From positions 154,367,797 through 154,431,796 of the forward strand of contig VDFB02047230.1 of assembly GCA_007258455.2 (NCBI GenBank): a stretch of DNA of 64,000 bases, read 5' to 3'. This DNA comes from Sequoia sempervirens. Its lineage: Eukaryota; Streptophyta; Pinopsida; Cupressales; Cupressaceae. Below, piece after piece: positions 12,661 through 24,362 of the stretch (positions are counted from its first letter, which is position 1; each line of letters starts with the position of its first letter). A model generated the notes under the pieces. That model made no database searches, was not told the DNA's origin, and saw nothing but the letters and a program-made list of their open reading frames with translations. A program made the position numbers and the translations under genes.

Positions 12661-14565
12661 CTATGTGTTGCTAGCTCCGGATGGTGCAGGCATCTCTGGA
12701 CTAGTCCCTCCACCACTAGATGTACCAGGATCTCTCAGGTCTCTTGGAAGAGGTTGTGTAACACCCCTACTCATGGTCCTGGACTGGCTCCTGGAAGATC
12801 GAGACTGGGCATAACTCACTCTCTGCTCGGAGGGAGTTGCATCATGGTACCGCCCTCTGTAGTACTCTGCCTCCCGACCTACATGAAGAACCTCTCTCAT
12901 ATAATCTACTACAGATGTACCATTAGCCAATATTTGTAACCTCTCAGCTGTCAACTATGTCTGCTCTACAGCCCGTCTGGCTGCATCTCTCTCAATTGTC
13001 AATGAGGCAAGTTGTGCCTAAGTAACTTCCAACTATCCTTGTACTTGAGTGAGAGTCTTTGCATGAGACTAGGCCTAAGTCTGCATCTAGGTTTATGTCT
13101 GAACCAATAAACCCCATGCCTATATCAACTTCCCATGTAAGGTTTGTACCTGCACCTGTAAACTAGCAATCTACGCCTATTGATGTTGTGAAGGTACCCC
13201 AATCTAAACACGATGCTCTACAAGAGCTACTAGTGATCGCCTCTTACGAGGCACCATTTAATCCTGCACATCTATGACTATACCCAACCCACCTGCACCT
13301 ACCCCACCACCTCCTCCATCATCACCACCATATCCATCTCCCTCCTCATCTCCATCCCCCTCATCATTGCTACTACTTTCCTCTCCACTGCTCTCAACAA
13401 CAACCTCTTCCTCACCAGGTAGTGGCATTGGCTCATTAGGAATGGTAATATGTGGAAAGGGATGTAGAGACAGATACTCTGCATAATCTATTGTAATGGG
13501 TTCCTCAATAATATTAGGACAAATCTTGTAGACTAAAGGTTGTAAACCCTCGTACTCCTCAACAGTAGCATCGTATGAAAGGCAGGGTCCTCAATCTGTA
13601 GAATCTATCTAATAATGGCCATAATGGGAAAAACCCTAGGGCATGCCCTATATGATACCATACTGCCTGAGCACCCTCCTGAACAAAAATCTCTCTAAAA
13701 CCCAACGAGTCTGATCAATTAGCAACATCGAATAAGAAAGGTATGGAAACTGAATATCGTTGTCATCCCAGTGCTAGCAATCTAGATAAGGTTGCCACGT
13801 CATAGTCTCTACATCATCCAACACTCTCCTCTAGTGCTCCAACTTACCCAATCTAGGCTGAGTAATTCAACTTGCGTAAATATGCACATATGGCCTCATG
13901 GTAGGCCATTATCTCACCATCACTGGACAAGTAACAACTATATGCTCCCACACCCACACTTGTAGTAATGTAACACTTGAGGACAAATTGTGACCTCAAA
14001 GGTAGAAAATTGAATGCAAATCATGATAAAGATGGGAAAGCATACACATACCCCATGCATATCTAGTACCGTGAACAATCATACTCTCCAAAACATGGCC
14101 CCAACCAATAGAAAGTCCCTTTGAGCTGCGATCAAGACAAAGGAACCCTCCAATAAAACCAACAAGAATAAAAGGTAGGGTGGCATAGGCATCCACCATA
14201 TTGTGCCATGGAATCTTGTATCCACAAATTGTATCATCCTGAAATACTCTACAAAGAGCATCGGTCCTACCCTGCTCTGAAGAATCATAAACTACAATAT
14301 CACCAACAACGGGTATCCTCAAAATATGCCAAACATCCTCAGGATTGACTGTCATCTCGCTTGTAGGAAGGTGGAAGGTATTATACTCGTTATGCCACCT
14401 CTCGGCTAAGGCTGTTAGGAGACCTCAATTAATCCTAATCCGGGGCATATCTAATAGAGAAGACAAACCACAACGCGTAATGATTGTTGTCTCAGGCTAC
14501 ACTAGCTATGGTATCAAATCAAATGTCCTGGGGAACTACTCTTGAATCTATAGATTCGTCAATGA
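12661..14565 (-). pseudogene. Antisense plant mobile domain (PMD) protein, decayed
   Basis: On the minus strand, between integrase and the 3' LTR, successive frames show a plant mobile domain (aminotransferase-like). Reading from high to low coordinates: an N-terminal block LLTALAERWHNEYNTFHLP (about 14415-14360), then MTVNPEDVWHILRIPVVGD at 14355, a region with WHNMVDAY and hydrophobic helices to 13996, then LQVWVWEHIVV (about 13950-13920) and WQPYLDC..WDDNDIQFPYL (about 13800-13745). Next come VLERFLFRRVLRQYG and a Ser/Arg/Pro-rich C-terminus ending at 12661. Frameshifts and stops break it into pieces. PMD proteins act in silencing and growth in plants, and PMD genes are also carried by transposons. 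Tat elements are known to contain antisense extra genes in this position. Confidence 0.85.
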
Positions 14566-14690
14566 CTCCTATCATCATGAAATATTCAAAGTCAGTACTC
14601 TTTGTCAAATCATTAAACATCAATCAGCCTATCAAATCTAAACAACTTTGGTGATATTTTGATCAAATCTCATGAGCAAGCTATCATTGA

Positions 14691-14834
14691 ACCTCACCTA
14701 TCATGAGGTCAATCATCAATCTTAAAATTGTACCTCACCTATCATGAGGTTTATCAATCAAACTATAATTATTCCTCGCCTATCATAAGGATAATTATCG
14801 TCAATTAATCATCATACCTCACCTATCATGAGGT
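14691..14834. repeat. Four tandem small hairpins (ACCTCA...TGAGGT)
   Basis: Copies of ACCTCACCTATCATGAGGT at 14691-14709, 14732-14750 and 14816-14834, and a diverged one near 14773-14791, are spaced 41-43 bp. Each copy is itself an inverted repeat (6-bp arms, 7-bp loop). They lie upstream of the antisense PMD gene, between it and the 3' LTR. Confidence 0.85.
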
Positions 14835-14944
14835 TGAACATCATCAACTTTATTGAGATCATCAATCATATCAAATCAATGACTGACATGATAAAAAATG
14901 ATAAAATCAAGGAAAATTTTGACAAAATACATCACTCTGACTTG

Positions 14945-15305
14945 AATGTGCTAAAACAGTGTTTTTATGTGCCATAATATCGAATGCTCCATTAAAACAC
15001 ATCGATGTGCTAAAACAGGTGATCAAAACGCTATTTCATCAGATGCACCATTTCAAGAGGCAAATGCGCTTCAAGAAGTCAATGCGCTATATCATCAGAT
15101 GTGCTACTTTACCCTACAGATGTGCCATTTCAGGAGACATATGTGCCATTATAGCCTATACGCTACTTTAACCTAAGTATGTGCTAAATGATCCATCCTA
15201 AGCGCTAAAACAACGTATGCGCTACAAAAATCGACCTATGTGTTAAACTAGTGTATGTGCTAGAATAGTAAGTAGATGCGCTACATCAAGTGATGTATGC
15301 ACTGA
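14945..15305 (-). repeat. Motif array GATGTGCTAAA, inverse of the leader arrays
   Basis: About fifteen copies of (G)ATGYGCTA(AAA) spaced roughly 15-30 bp. This is the reverse complement of the TTTAGCRCAT motif in the leader arrays (1160-1440 and 3000-3290), so the two ends of the internal region carry the same motif in opposite orientation. Confidence 0.8.
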
Positions 15306-15888
15306 AAGAATTCAAAAATTTACAATTGAATAAAATGCACAAAAAAATGAGAAAACATGAAAAACGAGGAGGTTCATGGGTATGTACTGAAGGTCCGTAG
15401 GCAGCCAGGCGGTTGTGTTGACGAACACGCTCAAAACGGTGAGTGTGGTAGGGGATTGACATTTTGCTCCAAAAATCTCCAAATCACTTTCAAATTTTGA
15501 AACTCAAATTGCACAAATGAATTCTAAATCACCCTTTTTAGCTTTTTAATAGAGTGATTAAAGGTGATTTTTATGGGATTTATTTAATTTCTTTTCAAAG
15601 AGACTTAATTCAAATTTCATCATAGAGGCATCTTTCAAACTGTTTGTTGGAAGATAAATTATTTCATCATCATATCTTATCAAATCATCAGAAAATTGCA
15701 AAAAATTTGAAAAATTCCAAAAATTCAAAATTAAAAAAAAATCATCAATTTATCTCTTGAGGGGGCATATATTCATCATCATAGCAAAATCAACATCTGG
15801 GGACATCTAGGGAATACTGAAAATTTTCTGTCGATACTAGCAGTAGTGGAAAAAAATTGTTTGAAGTAATGCATAAACACATCACTTC
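15306..15888. other. 3' noncoding region before the PPT
   Basis: No gene seen. A-rich sequence with short homopolymers, and a somewhat GC-richer patch at 15370-15460. Confidence 0.5.
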
Positions 15889-15902
15889 AAAAAGGGGCAA
15901 AA
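15889..15902 (+). other. Polypurine tract of the Tat-type element
   Basis: AAAAAGGGGCAAAA directly precedes the TGTATACA start of the 3' LTR, the expected plus-strand priming site. One C interrupts the purines. Confidence 0.8.
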
Positions 15903-17088
15903 TGTATACACCTAAAAACAGTCTGGATAATCTAATTAATTAAATACGATTTATTTGATTAATTAACATTTAATTCTTCTACTATTAAATAAATAGAAAT
16001 ATTTATATACATAGTTCATCTTTTAAATTCTTCAATCTTTATTCTATTATTTCGTCTTAATTAAATAAACAAATTTCACTTTGTTTTATTTAATTATCAT
16101 AATCAAATTCATCACTATTGAATAAATAGAAACATTTATTTATATAGTTCACATCTATATTCTTTTGATTATTCTCTCTTAATTAAATAATCAAAACTTC
16201 AATAGTTTTTATTTAATTATCATTATCCCTCTTTTATTAAATAAACAATATATCAAAAACATTTTTTTATATTAATAATTGTTATTTCTTCCTAAATTTG
16301 AAACAAATCCAAATATTCAAATTTATGCACATATTTCTATAGCTCATCATATCTCACCTACCAAATTAGATATTTAATGTCTAATTAATTTATCTCAACC
16401 TTCATGAGCAATTTTGGAGAGAAATTTGGGACAAATTTACAAGTGAACTTCTTCATCTTCTTCCATTAATTCTTCTTATCATCTGGCCAAATATTTTTGT
16501 GGGAAGGAACAAACATCCATAATCAGCTCAGGCTTCTTCATCCTTCACCATTCAATTCTTCATATTGAATCCAGACCTTTGCTTTGTTGCCCCTTCACAA
16601 ATGTGTTGTCAGGAATCTATAAATACAACCTCTTTCTACGGGAAATGGATCTGAACTTTGTGCAAACTTACTCTGCAGAAATACCAATTGAGCAATCAAG
16701 CATCTTAGCAATAGCAATCATAGCATTTTAGAATCAATATCATGGCTTTCCATTTAACTGCATCATAGTTCATTGTAGCTTCCTTTTATCATATCCATGT
16801 CAATTTAGATTACAATAGCTTCATCATTATCATTTAGATATCATCATATAGGATTGGATTATTGAACTTAGTAGCATCTCATTCTCTAGATTGGCATTTT
16901 AATAGTCATAATCCTTACAAAATCTAAGAACCTTGTGATTTAATAAATCTTTGGAGATAGAGAGCAATATGATGCTTTCAAGAGTTTTTCGTATGTTAAC
17001 TAGATTAATTATTGTTGATTCTCTTGATATAATGTCTCATTAAGAAGTGTTGTTTGTTATTTTACCCATTAGTTATTTCACACTTACA
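15903..17088 (+). repeat. 3' LTR of the Tat-type element
   Basis: 1186 bp beginning TGTATACA and ending CACTTACA (TG...CA). It matches the 5' LTR with about 4% difference by eye. It contains the TATAAATA box at 16618-16625 and diverged internal repeats of the AATAAATAGAAAYATTTAT block near 15988 and 16121. Confidence 0.93.
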
Positions 17089-18240
17089 GGACCCATTTTC
17101 TATGGGTGGCGAATGAGTCCCCCTTGGCCCTAGATTCAAAATTTTTAAATTTTCTTTTGGGATTTTATTCAAAATCACTTGATGTCAGCATGTGATGAGG
17201 TATGAATCGATACTAAGGCACAAGAATTGTATAAATAAGTGATTTTCACCTCATTTTACATCTCCAACACATCTCCCCATTCATTCAAGCATTCAATCAC
17301 ACATCACATTCAAGCAATCAAGCATCTTGCAACATCCTATCAAGCATTATTCAAACACTTTGAAGCATCCATTGACATTACTTCAAACTTGGATCATCAA
17401 GGGTTAGGTAAGTTGATAGCATTTGCATGTTATTAGTTTATCTTTCTCTTGCATTTCATTATCTTATTAAGGTTTTGATTACCAAAAGTGGGGTTTGACC
17501 AAGGAAAACCCCTATTCACTAACCCTCAACCATTTTTCCCCTATTGTATGTTTGTTTGCAGTCTTTGTGTGTGGATTTGAAAAGATTTTAGGTGTTGAAG
17601 ATTGGTTTACAAGTCAACTAGGTGCTTCAAGTCAACTCAAGTGTATTTCAAGTTTGGAGAAGGTTTTATGTCTATTTCCTATAGATTTGACTTTAGCAAC
17701 CCGACAAATAGTGATTTCCAAATCTGGTGTTGCAGAGTTGTCTCCTATTTTTTCAAAAATTTGGGAGAGGACTGATTCACCACTAGTGGCAAATGAGTCC
17801 CACCTTAGGACTAAAAATCTGAATTTTGTTAGATTCTGAATCCCGATAGTCAGAAACCAGCTTCTGACAGTTTTTCACCAAGAGGAGGACCAATTCGCCA
17901 CCTTGGGCGAATGAGTCCCACTATGAAAAATTAGTGACTTCAACCAACATTCACAAAATTCCAGATTCATCACACTTTGCCCAGGTGCAGTCTGATTTAA
18001 CCCATCTCTTTATGTTCTACATATTTTCTTCATTTACTTCATTGTTTGCAATCATAATGTGTTTTCAAACATAGCTTTAATTTTGCTTTTGCATTCATAT
18101 TCAACCATTGAGATCATTCAATTGCATTTATTTAACTTCATTTACATCAGACAACATTGCATACATCCTAATTTGAGTGAATCATTAGCATTTTTGGCCC
18201 TATCTCTCTCCTTTTCGTTGAAAAACCCTAGAAGTGCATG
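17089..18240 (+). other. Unassigned transcribed-looking region (TATA box, intron-like signals)
   Basis: Not a recognised gene. It has a TATAAATA at 17230-17237, then a CA-rich leader-like stretch, a strong donor-like GTAAGT at 17408, and a TTTGTTTGCAG acceptor-like site ending 17561 (154-bp candidate intron). A phrase GGCRAATGAGTCCC occurs three times, near 17108, 17788 and 17907. This could be the U3/U5 and leader of a truncated LTR element or a dead promoter region. The open frame at 17495-17839 shows no known domain. Confidence 0.4.
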
Positions 18241-18965
18241 AGAAGCATTAGAGTCCCAAAAATCTATGTTTCAATGCCCTATACCGACTGACAAAAAACT
18301 TGCAAACTTGGATGAAAGGTAATCTTTGATTGTAGATTTTAATGTTGCCTCTAGAACTAAAAATTTGCCAACGGTAGTGAATGCTGACAAAAAAAATAAA
18401 AACCTTTTTAAACTATATGCCAAGAAAATGACCACATAAATCAAATCCATAGAATATTCAAATTATACCACCAAAAATTATATTACATCCGCTAATAAAA
18501 TCTACCACCGAATATATATGAAGATGTGTGACAATAAATTTGAATATTGTCGACTGTGAATAAATATTTGAATATTTTCCCAAACTATAGAAATGAACTA
18601 TAGAACCCTAAATAAAAAAAATTAACCTACAATCTTTGAATGTTGATGCAAAAAATTTATGATGGAAGGGGGGAATTTTTTTTTCCTATGACTTTACGAT
18701 TCGTACAGTACAGATTTTTCCCAAACCAGCTACAAAAAACCTTTGATGACCTTTAGATGACAATGTCAAATTCAAACAATTGGATAGGTGTTCCTAGGGT
18801 TTTTGGACCTCCTAATCACAATGGCGAGGTCAGATTTGACCCAATGTGCTTTACAAATCAGCTGCCTCCCAGATGAGAATAACTAGCCCTTGATATAAAC
18901 CCTTCAACCTACAATAGTCTCCTCAGCTCAACTTCCCAATATGAGATGGATCTTCTATGGCCTAA
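18241..18965 (-). other. Probable 5' internal fragment of a minus-strand copia-type element
   Basis: No coding motif seen. It ends at a reverse-complement PBS (18966-18977), so the part next to that site should be the untranslated leader of a minus-strand LTR element. The left boundary is not visible. Confidence 0.4.
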
Positions 18966-18977
18966 GCTCTGATACCA
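18966..18977 (-). other. Primer-binding site (initiator tRNA-Met type), minus strand
   Basis: GCTCTGATACCA on the + strand is the reverse complement of TGGTATCAGAGC, the classic plant copia PBS, directly adjoining the LTR at 18978. Confidence 0.85.
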
Positions 18978-19410
18978 TGTTAGAAATATGAATGAATGAT
19001 AACCCACTTGAAGTTGCATTCTTCAATGGATCAACCAAGAAAAACACCATCCACATGAACAAGAAAGTGATGCATCATGAGCAAGAAGATAATTTGATCA
19101 AATGATGATCTATGATGAGTTGATCTAGAATGATTTACAAATGTACAAGTGCCTTATTTATATAGGAAAGGTGAGAGGAGGTTGGATAACCACCTTGTAT
19201 GCAAACATTGAATTCCTAATGCATAATTATAAATGTATGAGTGAAATATTAAATTCCTAGATAACTATAAGCTAATTAATGAGACATGGACCCATTAATA
19301 CTAGTTTCTAGAAATGACAACTAGGAATTTAACTCCTAAGTAAACTTATTAATGATGTGAATAGGTCCTCACTAAGAACTAGTTAGGAAATAATTATGTC
19401 CACACTAACA
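18978..19410 (-). repeat. Copia-type LTR, minus strand, single copy
   Basis: 433 bp with termini TGTTAG...CTAACA, a 6-bp inverted repeat. It is flanked by a PBS on the left and by ATCCCCACTTGC (a reverse-complement PPT) on the right, so it serves as 5' LTR to one side and 3' LTR to the other. No second copy of the LTR was found in the window. Confidence 0.75.
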
Positions 19411-19422
19411 ATCCCCACTTGC
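19411..19422 (-). other. Polypurine tract, minus strand
   Basis: GCAAGTGGGGAT on the minus strand abuts the TGTTAG start of the LTR, the usual form of a copia PPT. Confidence 0.7.
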
Positions 19423-20380
19423 AAACATATGCAACTTATTTATTCATCTATGTGTAATTGCATGCAACACATAGATCATACATCCAACCACATGCAACCT
19501 ATGCATACATCCATGTAACTACACATAATCCATAAAACATGTATATAGTTAAGTTCTCTAATTTTAGCCTTAAATAATTAAAATTAATGTTTTTGAATCT
19601 TGATCTCCATCCTTTTGATATTTTCAATGCTTAAGAAATTTGTATCTCCTTTGCAAGCATTTCACACAAATAAGGATTAATATCATTTGGATGGCATACC
19701 CTCCTACAAATCAAAACTAGGCTTTGATACCAAACGAAAAGAACCATACCCATAACATCACTAGCACCAAAACCTTAAAATCTATCCTTGATACCAAATA
19801 AAACCAAACTAAATGGTTTCTAGATCAAACCAATAATAAAAGGGATGCAACGCATTATAGATCTATATAATAAACATTAAGAAAAATTATGCATCATACA
19901 AGATATAACCCTAGGAAAACCCTTTTGGTATAATATTTAGCCTCTAAAACATGTTTAAATCATTTCAACAAAAAACTCATTACAATACACTTAAAGTCTC
20001 AATGTTTTATTTGGAGAAAAAGGATATCTTTAACTACTAACTTTTAGAGTCTATTCAATAACATAGCCTATACAAATAAAAGTGCATCAAATAAAAATGA
20101 CTTATGTATCTAATGTATAGGTCAAGCATAAATCTAGAAACTACAAATTGTTTTCAAAACCATGAGAAAATACTATCAACTAAAAGTGATACCAAATTCT
20201 AAGATAAAATTCCAATACCCATGTCATGATGGGCTAGTATTCCCAACATAGAATGTAACTCCTCATGTCATGATTTTAAGTGTAAGTAGTCTATTTCATC
20301 TAGGACGGTGTTGATCTTAAGCTTAATATTGTCCCTAGTTAAACATGTTTACTTAGGATAGTAGGACTATTTAATTTCTC
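19423..20380. other. AT-rich sequence next to the PPT, no gene seen
   Basis: Presumably the 3' internal end of a minus-strand non-autonomous element near 19423, then unassigned DNA. Two phrases resembling TTTGATACCAAA (near 19724 and 19789) may be old PBS-like remnants. No coding motif found. Confidence 0.4.
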
Positions 20381-20745
20381 TCACATAGGTAGCTAATAAT
20401 GAAACATACATATTGATTTGAGGTACTCAAGAACCACCACTACCTCATCATTCCTTGATTAGTTATAATTAGATGTCACCTCTATCTTAGTTAGACTAGG
20501 TTTACTCCCTCATGATTGAGAGTGATAGGGAGTTAAAACTCTTACCTTTTGGACATTCCATCTTATTGATTCATGAATATAAGAGACCCATATAATTTAT
20601 ACATCTTATAGCTATATATATACTCCAAAATATTGAATAAGCAATATATTTATTCATTTTCTTGGTTTTTTTATCATGTTATAAGAGTTTGTCTATGGAA
20701 GAATTATTATTTTTCATGAAAATTTTATAACATGGTATCAAATCC
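20381..20745 (+). repeat. Possible copia-type LTR end with PBS-like site, + strand
   Basis: TTTTATAACA followed by TGGTATCAAATCC (20733-20745) resembles an LTR end and an initiator-tRNA PBS with changes after TGGTATCA. Upstream is TATA-rich sequence (about 20600-20660). The LTR start and a second copy were not found, so this is tentative. Confidence 0.35.
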
Positions 20746-22320
20746 ATGATGTAATTGAGAGTAATTTTTTGAGTAATGGGAGTGTGTAGACCTAAGTTAC
20801 TGTTTATTTGGTAAATAGTGGAGCTATTCTAAAGTTCATCATTATGTCCAAGAAAAATTATCTAGGATCAAATGTTGGTTTGTGTAGATTTAACAAGTGG
20901 AAGCTTATCAATAGGAGTGGGGGTTTGCTTTATTTTTGGGATGAATTTTTTTGGGAGCATTCTAGATATTTTCTAACATTATTATTATGCTCAAAAAGCT
21001 TAAGAAATAAATTTTAAATATAAATTTGACTTTGTAAAATGCCCCTTTACCTCATTACATGTATAATACAACTCATTAAGGTAGTTTTGAGGTCATAGTA
21101 TACGCACAAATTTATCATTATGGGCTAAGACTCTTTATGCACCATTGAATTTTTTGCTAGATTTTAATTTTAATTTATAATCAAAGTATGTGATACTTTC
21201 TTCCAAAAATATTTAGGTTGCAAGTTTATGGTTGATCAATATTATTAAAAGTGTTTGTGGGTGGGAGACCCTTACTACCCACCGCAAGATCCCACCACCC
21301 CCATTTTGTGGAAAATTTAGTTATAGCCAACATCCTTTATACACTTTCTTCTCTTGTAACCATATGAAACTCTCCACATTCATTAGTATTTGTGTTTCCT
21401 TATCTATCAAATCAAAGAAACATTTGCAAACATAAATAAAGGTCAAACTTATAATGCTTGTGCCATTTTTAAATTCATTATCATTTGTTTAAGATGGTAT
21501 GTCAATATATGGGAAAGAGAGCATATAGCCTTTAAGCCTTATAATTATATTTTATAAAGTAATCCATCCAGTGTAAAATCTTTACAATTGATTAATTTAT
21601 AAAGTGAATGCTCATTTTGAGAGATAGGTTAGTGGAGTATACCTCAATCTAAGGCTATTCATTTTCCTTAAAATATTTTATTCCTCCTCCCTCTTTTCTA
21701 TCCTATTCTACATAAGAATTTGACATGCGCATATGGGATGAGATTTAAAAAATATTTGGATTCTATCAATTTGGATGCTAGAATCTTCTTAAGAGTATTC
21801 TCTATTAAGGTTCTTTGGCTCTTTATAAGTCATTCATAAGAGAATGAGTATATATTTTTCCCTGATTATTCTTTTTACTCATTTTTATTGGAGTTGGAAA
21901 GTCGATTTCATATTTTTTTGTGATATAATTATTTTGGATTTTGGTATCATTTGTAGCTCAATTTTGAAATGGTTTTACTTTGACTTATATTTGCACCTCT
22001 AAATAAACTTGTATTAACATAGAATATAAAGTGTCATCATCTACTCATCTACAGGGAGAACTCCCCTTCTTTTTCTTTTCAACATTATGGATTCGGGTAA
22101 GTGCAAGAAGTCGGGTTCACTTCTTGGCAAAAAAGTGAAGTATTTTTCTAAAAATCAATGTTTATCATAGTTGAAATAAAAATTCAAAGAACTTATACAT
22201 AGAATCTTAATGTGGTCTAGAAATATGAAATATAGGATGTTGTGTATTTTTTTTAAATATGTAATTTATTATAGTATTGAGATGATAAAAGTTAGTTTTT
22301 TATAGGATATACAAAAATGA
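20746..22320. other. AT-rich unassigned DNA
   Basis: No domain, LTR or clear repeat recognised. Open frames are short and lack motifs. Confidence 0.5.
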
Positions 22321-22660
22321 CTTTTTTAAAGTCTTATGTTTTGACCCAAAACATGCACGTGTACGGACAACATAATTTGACCTTTAAATAAAATTATTTT
22401 TCTAATTAATTTTGGGGAAAGATGTGCATTATAGTGAAGTTTGGTCAAGATATTTTTTTTATAATTTAAAATATATTTTTAAGTTAATTTTTTACTAGCC
22501 CTAATTTATATTTTTGAAAACCCCTCATGTATGACCAGAATAATTTGAGCTAAGATAATCATAAAATATTTTTTATTGTGTAGAGAATGATGTCTAGATT
22601 GATTAAAAAAAGTTTAAAAATCAAAATTTATTTAAAAAATACTAATACTTGTCATTTTAA
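22321..22660 (+). repeat. Dispersed repeat, copy 1 (CACGTGTACGGACAACA unit)
   Basis: Matches the reverse complement of about 57580-57900 over several blocks: CACGTGTACGGACAACA, AAATAAAATTATTTT, TGAAGTTTGGTC, and ATTGTGTAGA near the far end. The identity of the repeat is unknown. Confidence 0.75.
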
Positions 22661-23036
22661 GTTTCTGAACCACTTTTCTTATATATTAAATATAGGGTAT
22701 GAAAAGACTTTACATTTGCATCAACGAGTTTAGGCCATTGATGGCCTTATTTTGCTTTTGCTTGCATTTAAAGCAAGTTTTTTCTATTGTTCACTATAAA
22801 TACAAGTTGAATTACAAATTATAAACACTTATTTGAGATTTAAACATGTTGTTTGCATCATATCAAAGCTATAGCTATGTTATGTTCCTTTTGTTGTCAT
22901 AATTGCTTTGGAATTTATGTAGTTTCTCCTTGAAGAGTGTCCTTCCCTTGGAGTTGAAAGGCCAATGATCCTCGAAAGATTTGACCTTAGCTAGACTAAC
23001 ATCGTTGATGCTTGTTATCCCAAGAATCTAGCTAAC
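22661..23036. other. Unassigned, possibly LINE 3' untranslated sequence
   Basis: No gene seen. It lies downstream of the minus-strand LINE, and the upper part may be its 3' UTR. No poly(A) tail or target duplication was found. Confidence 0.35.
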
Positions 23037-23644
23037 CTACACAAAGATATAATAATACGCGAGTCTTTTGTAAGACTTAGTAAGCGCTCTTTTCTTTCCC
23101 TGATACTTCTCCTCATTTCTAGATTTCCAAATATACCATAAAATTTCATTAGTTAAGATTAGCCAAAAAACATTATCTATCCCTGCGATTATTTCAATTT
23201 TCCCTAATATAATTTCTAATCTACTAATGGAGCTATAATTGCCCCATCCTTCTAAGCCTACAAAAAATAACAACCAAATTTCTTTAGCAAAAAAAATTCA
23301 AAGAATATATGCTCAATTGTTTCCATTTTTTTACAAAATTCACGAATTTCATTATCGCTTCCAATTATCTTAAAGGGGAGCTTTTTAAAAATTAGAAGCC
23401 ATTTGAAGCACGCCTTTTTTGGCTCAACCAAGTTGGACCAATTCCATTTAAATATTTTTTTCCAAAACCCCGCTCCTTCTTTTATCCCCCAATTTTTATT
23501 AGCTTGATTAATGATATTTTCTAACTCAGCAAGAGTGTTGTGAATTTTCATTGCATTCAAAGACCCTATTTTAGTTCCATCAGTCCAAGTGTCACTTTCT
23601 AGGTCAATATTAGCATTTTTATCACAACATATCTTATTATCCAA
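23037..23644 (-). pseudogene. LINE C-terminal zinc-binding region
   Basis: The stretch 23644-23258 has FWKKIFKWNWSNLVEPKKACFKWLL and a Cys/His segment (EFCKKMETIEHIFFE), the pattern of the reverse-transcriptase zinc-binding domain that ends many plant L1 ORF2 proteins. The next frame (23273-23037) adds LTNEILWYIWKSRNEEKYQGK, also typical. A frameshift lies between the two. Confidence 0.82.
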
Positions 23645-24362
23645 CGATTTCCTTATATTATTCCAGGAATCTCTTATTATAGAGTAAGTTCTCCATTGTG
23701 TTTGAGGTATATCAAATTCAATACTAAGGGAATCCCATGTTCTTAATTGGTTATTTGAGACAATATTGCTTATATTTTGGAAGCCCTTTTTTTCCTAGGC
23801 CCTTGCTAAGCAACCTTGAAGTTGTGCTAGGAACTTATCCTTATGTTTCAAATTCCACCATATAGACTTCTTTGCATAGATTACATAGTTCAACTTATCA
23901 CCACTTTCTTTAATTGTAACATTATGCTTTATCAACTCCCGGGCTTTCCAAATTGTTTTGAAGATTGGAGAACCACAAAGTTGGATTGGGAAGTCCCGCA
24001 GGAGAAGATCACAAATTGAAAATCCCTTCCAGTTCTTTGCTTTTTTGGGGACACCCCTTTCAATATTTTTTATAACTAGGATTTTCTAAGGCTCCACCCC
24101 ATTGAAGGAGTTTAAAATCCATTTAACAGCCAAAGAAATGTCATGCAACTTGAGGTCCTTCGGTCCAAGACCCCGAAGGCCTTTATCAATACAACACCAG
24201 CTCCAATTAACAACATGTTGTCTTTTCTTTCCTTTTCCATCAGACCAAAGAAATTGTTTGATCTTTTTAAGTACTTCTTCTACCTGGTAGCTACAAAAAA
24301 CCCAAATTGAGGAATAATAGATGGTGTATGAGGAAATAATTTTCTAGAAAATCTAGAATTTG

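Larger units (their letters stand above)
1..17088 (+). mobile_element. Ty3/gypsy LTR retrotransposon, Tat-type, degenerate, 5' end outside window
   Basis: Two direct repeats (1-1088 and 15903-17088) bracket an internal region with a PBS, gag, protease, G-patch, RT, RNase H, a second RNase H, integrase and PPT in Ty3/gypsy order. The second, plant-type RNase H and the long 3' region after integrase are known features of the Tat lineage. The two LTRs differ by about 4% over the first 700 bp by eye, yet the polyprotein carries many stops, frameshifts and lost catalytic residues. About 97 bp of the 5' LTR lies before the window, so the target duplication cannot be tested here. The base run after the 3' LTR is GGACC. 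Confidence 0.93.
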
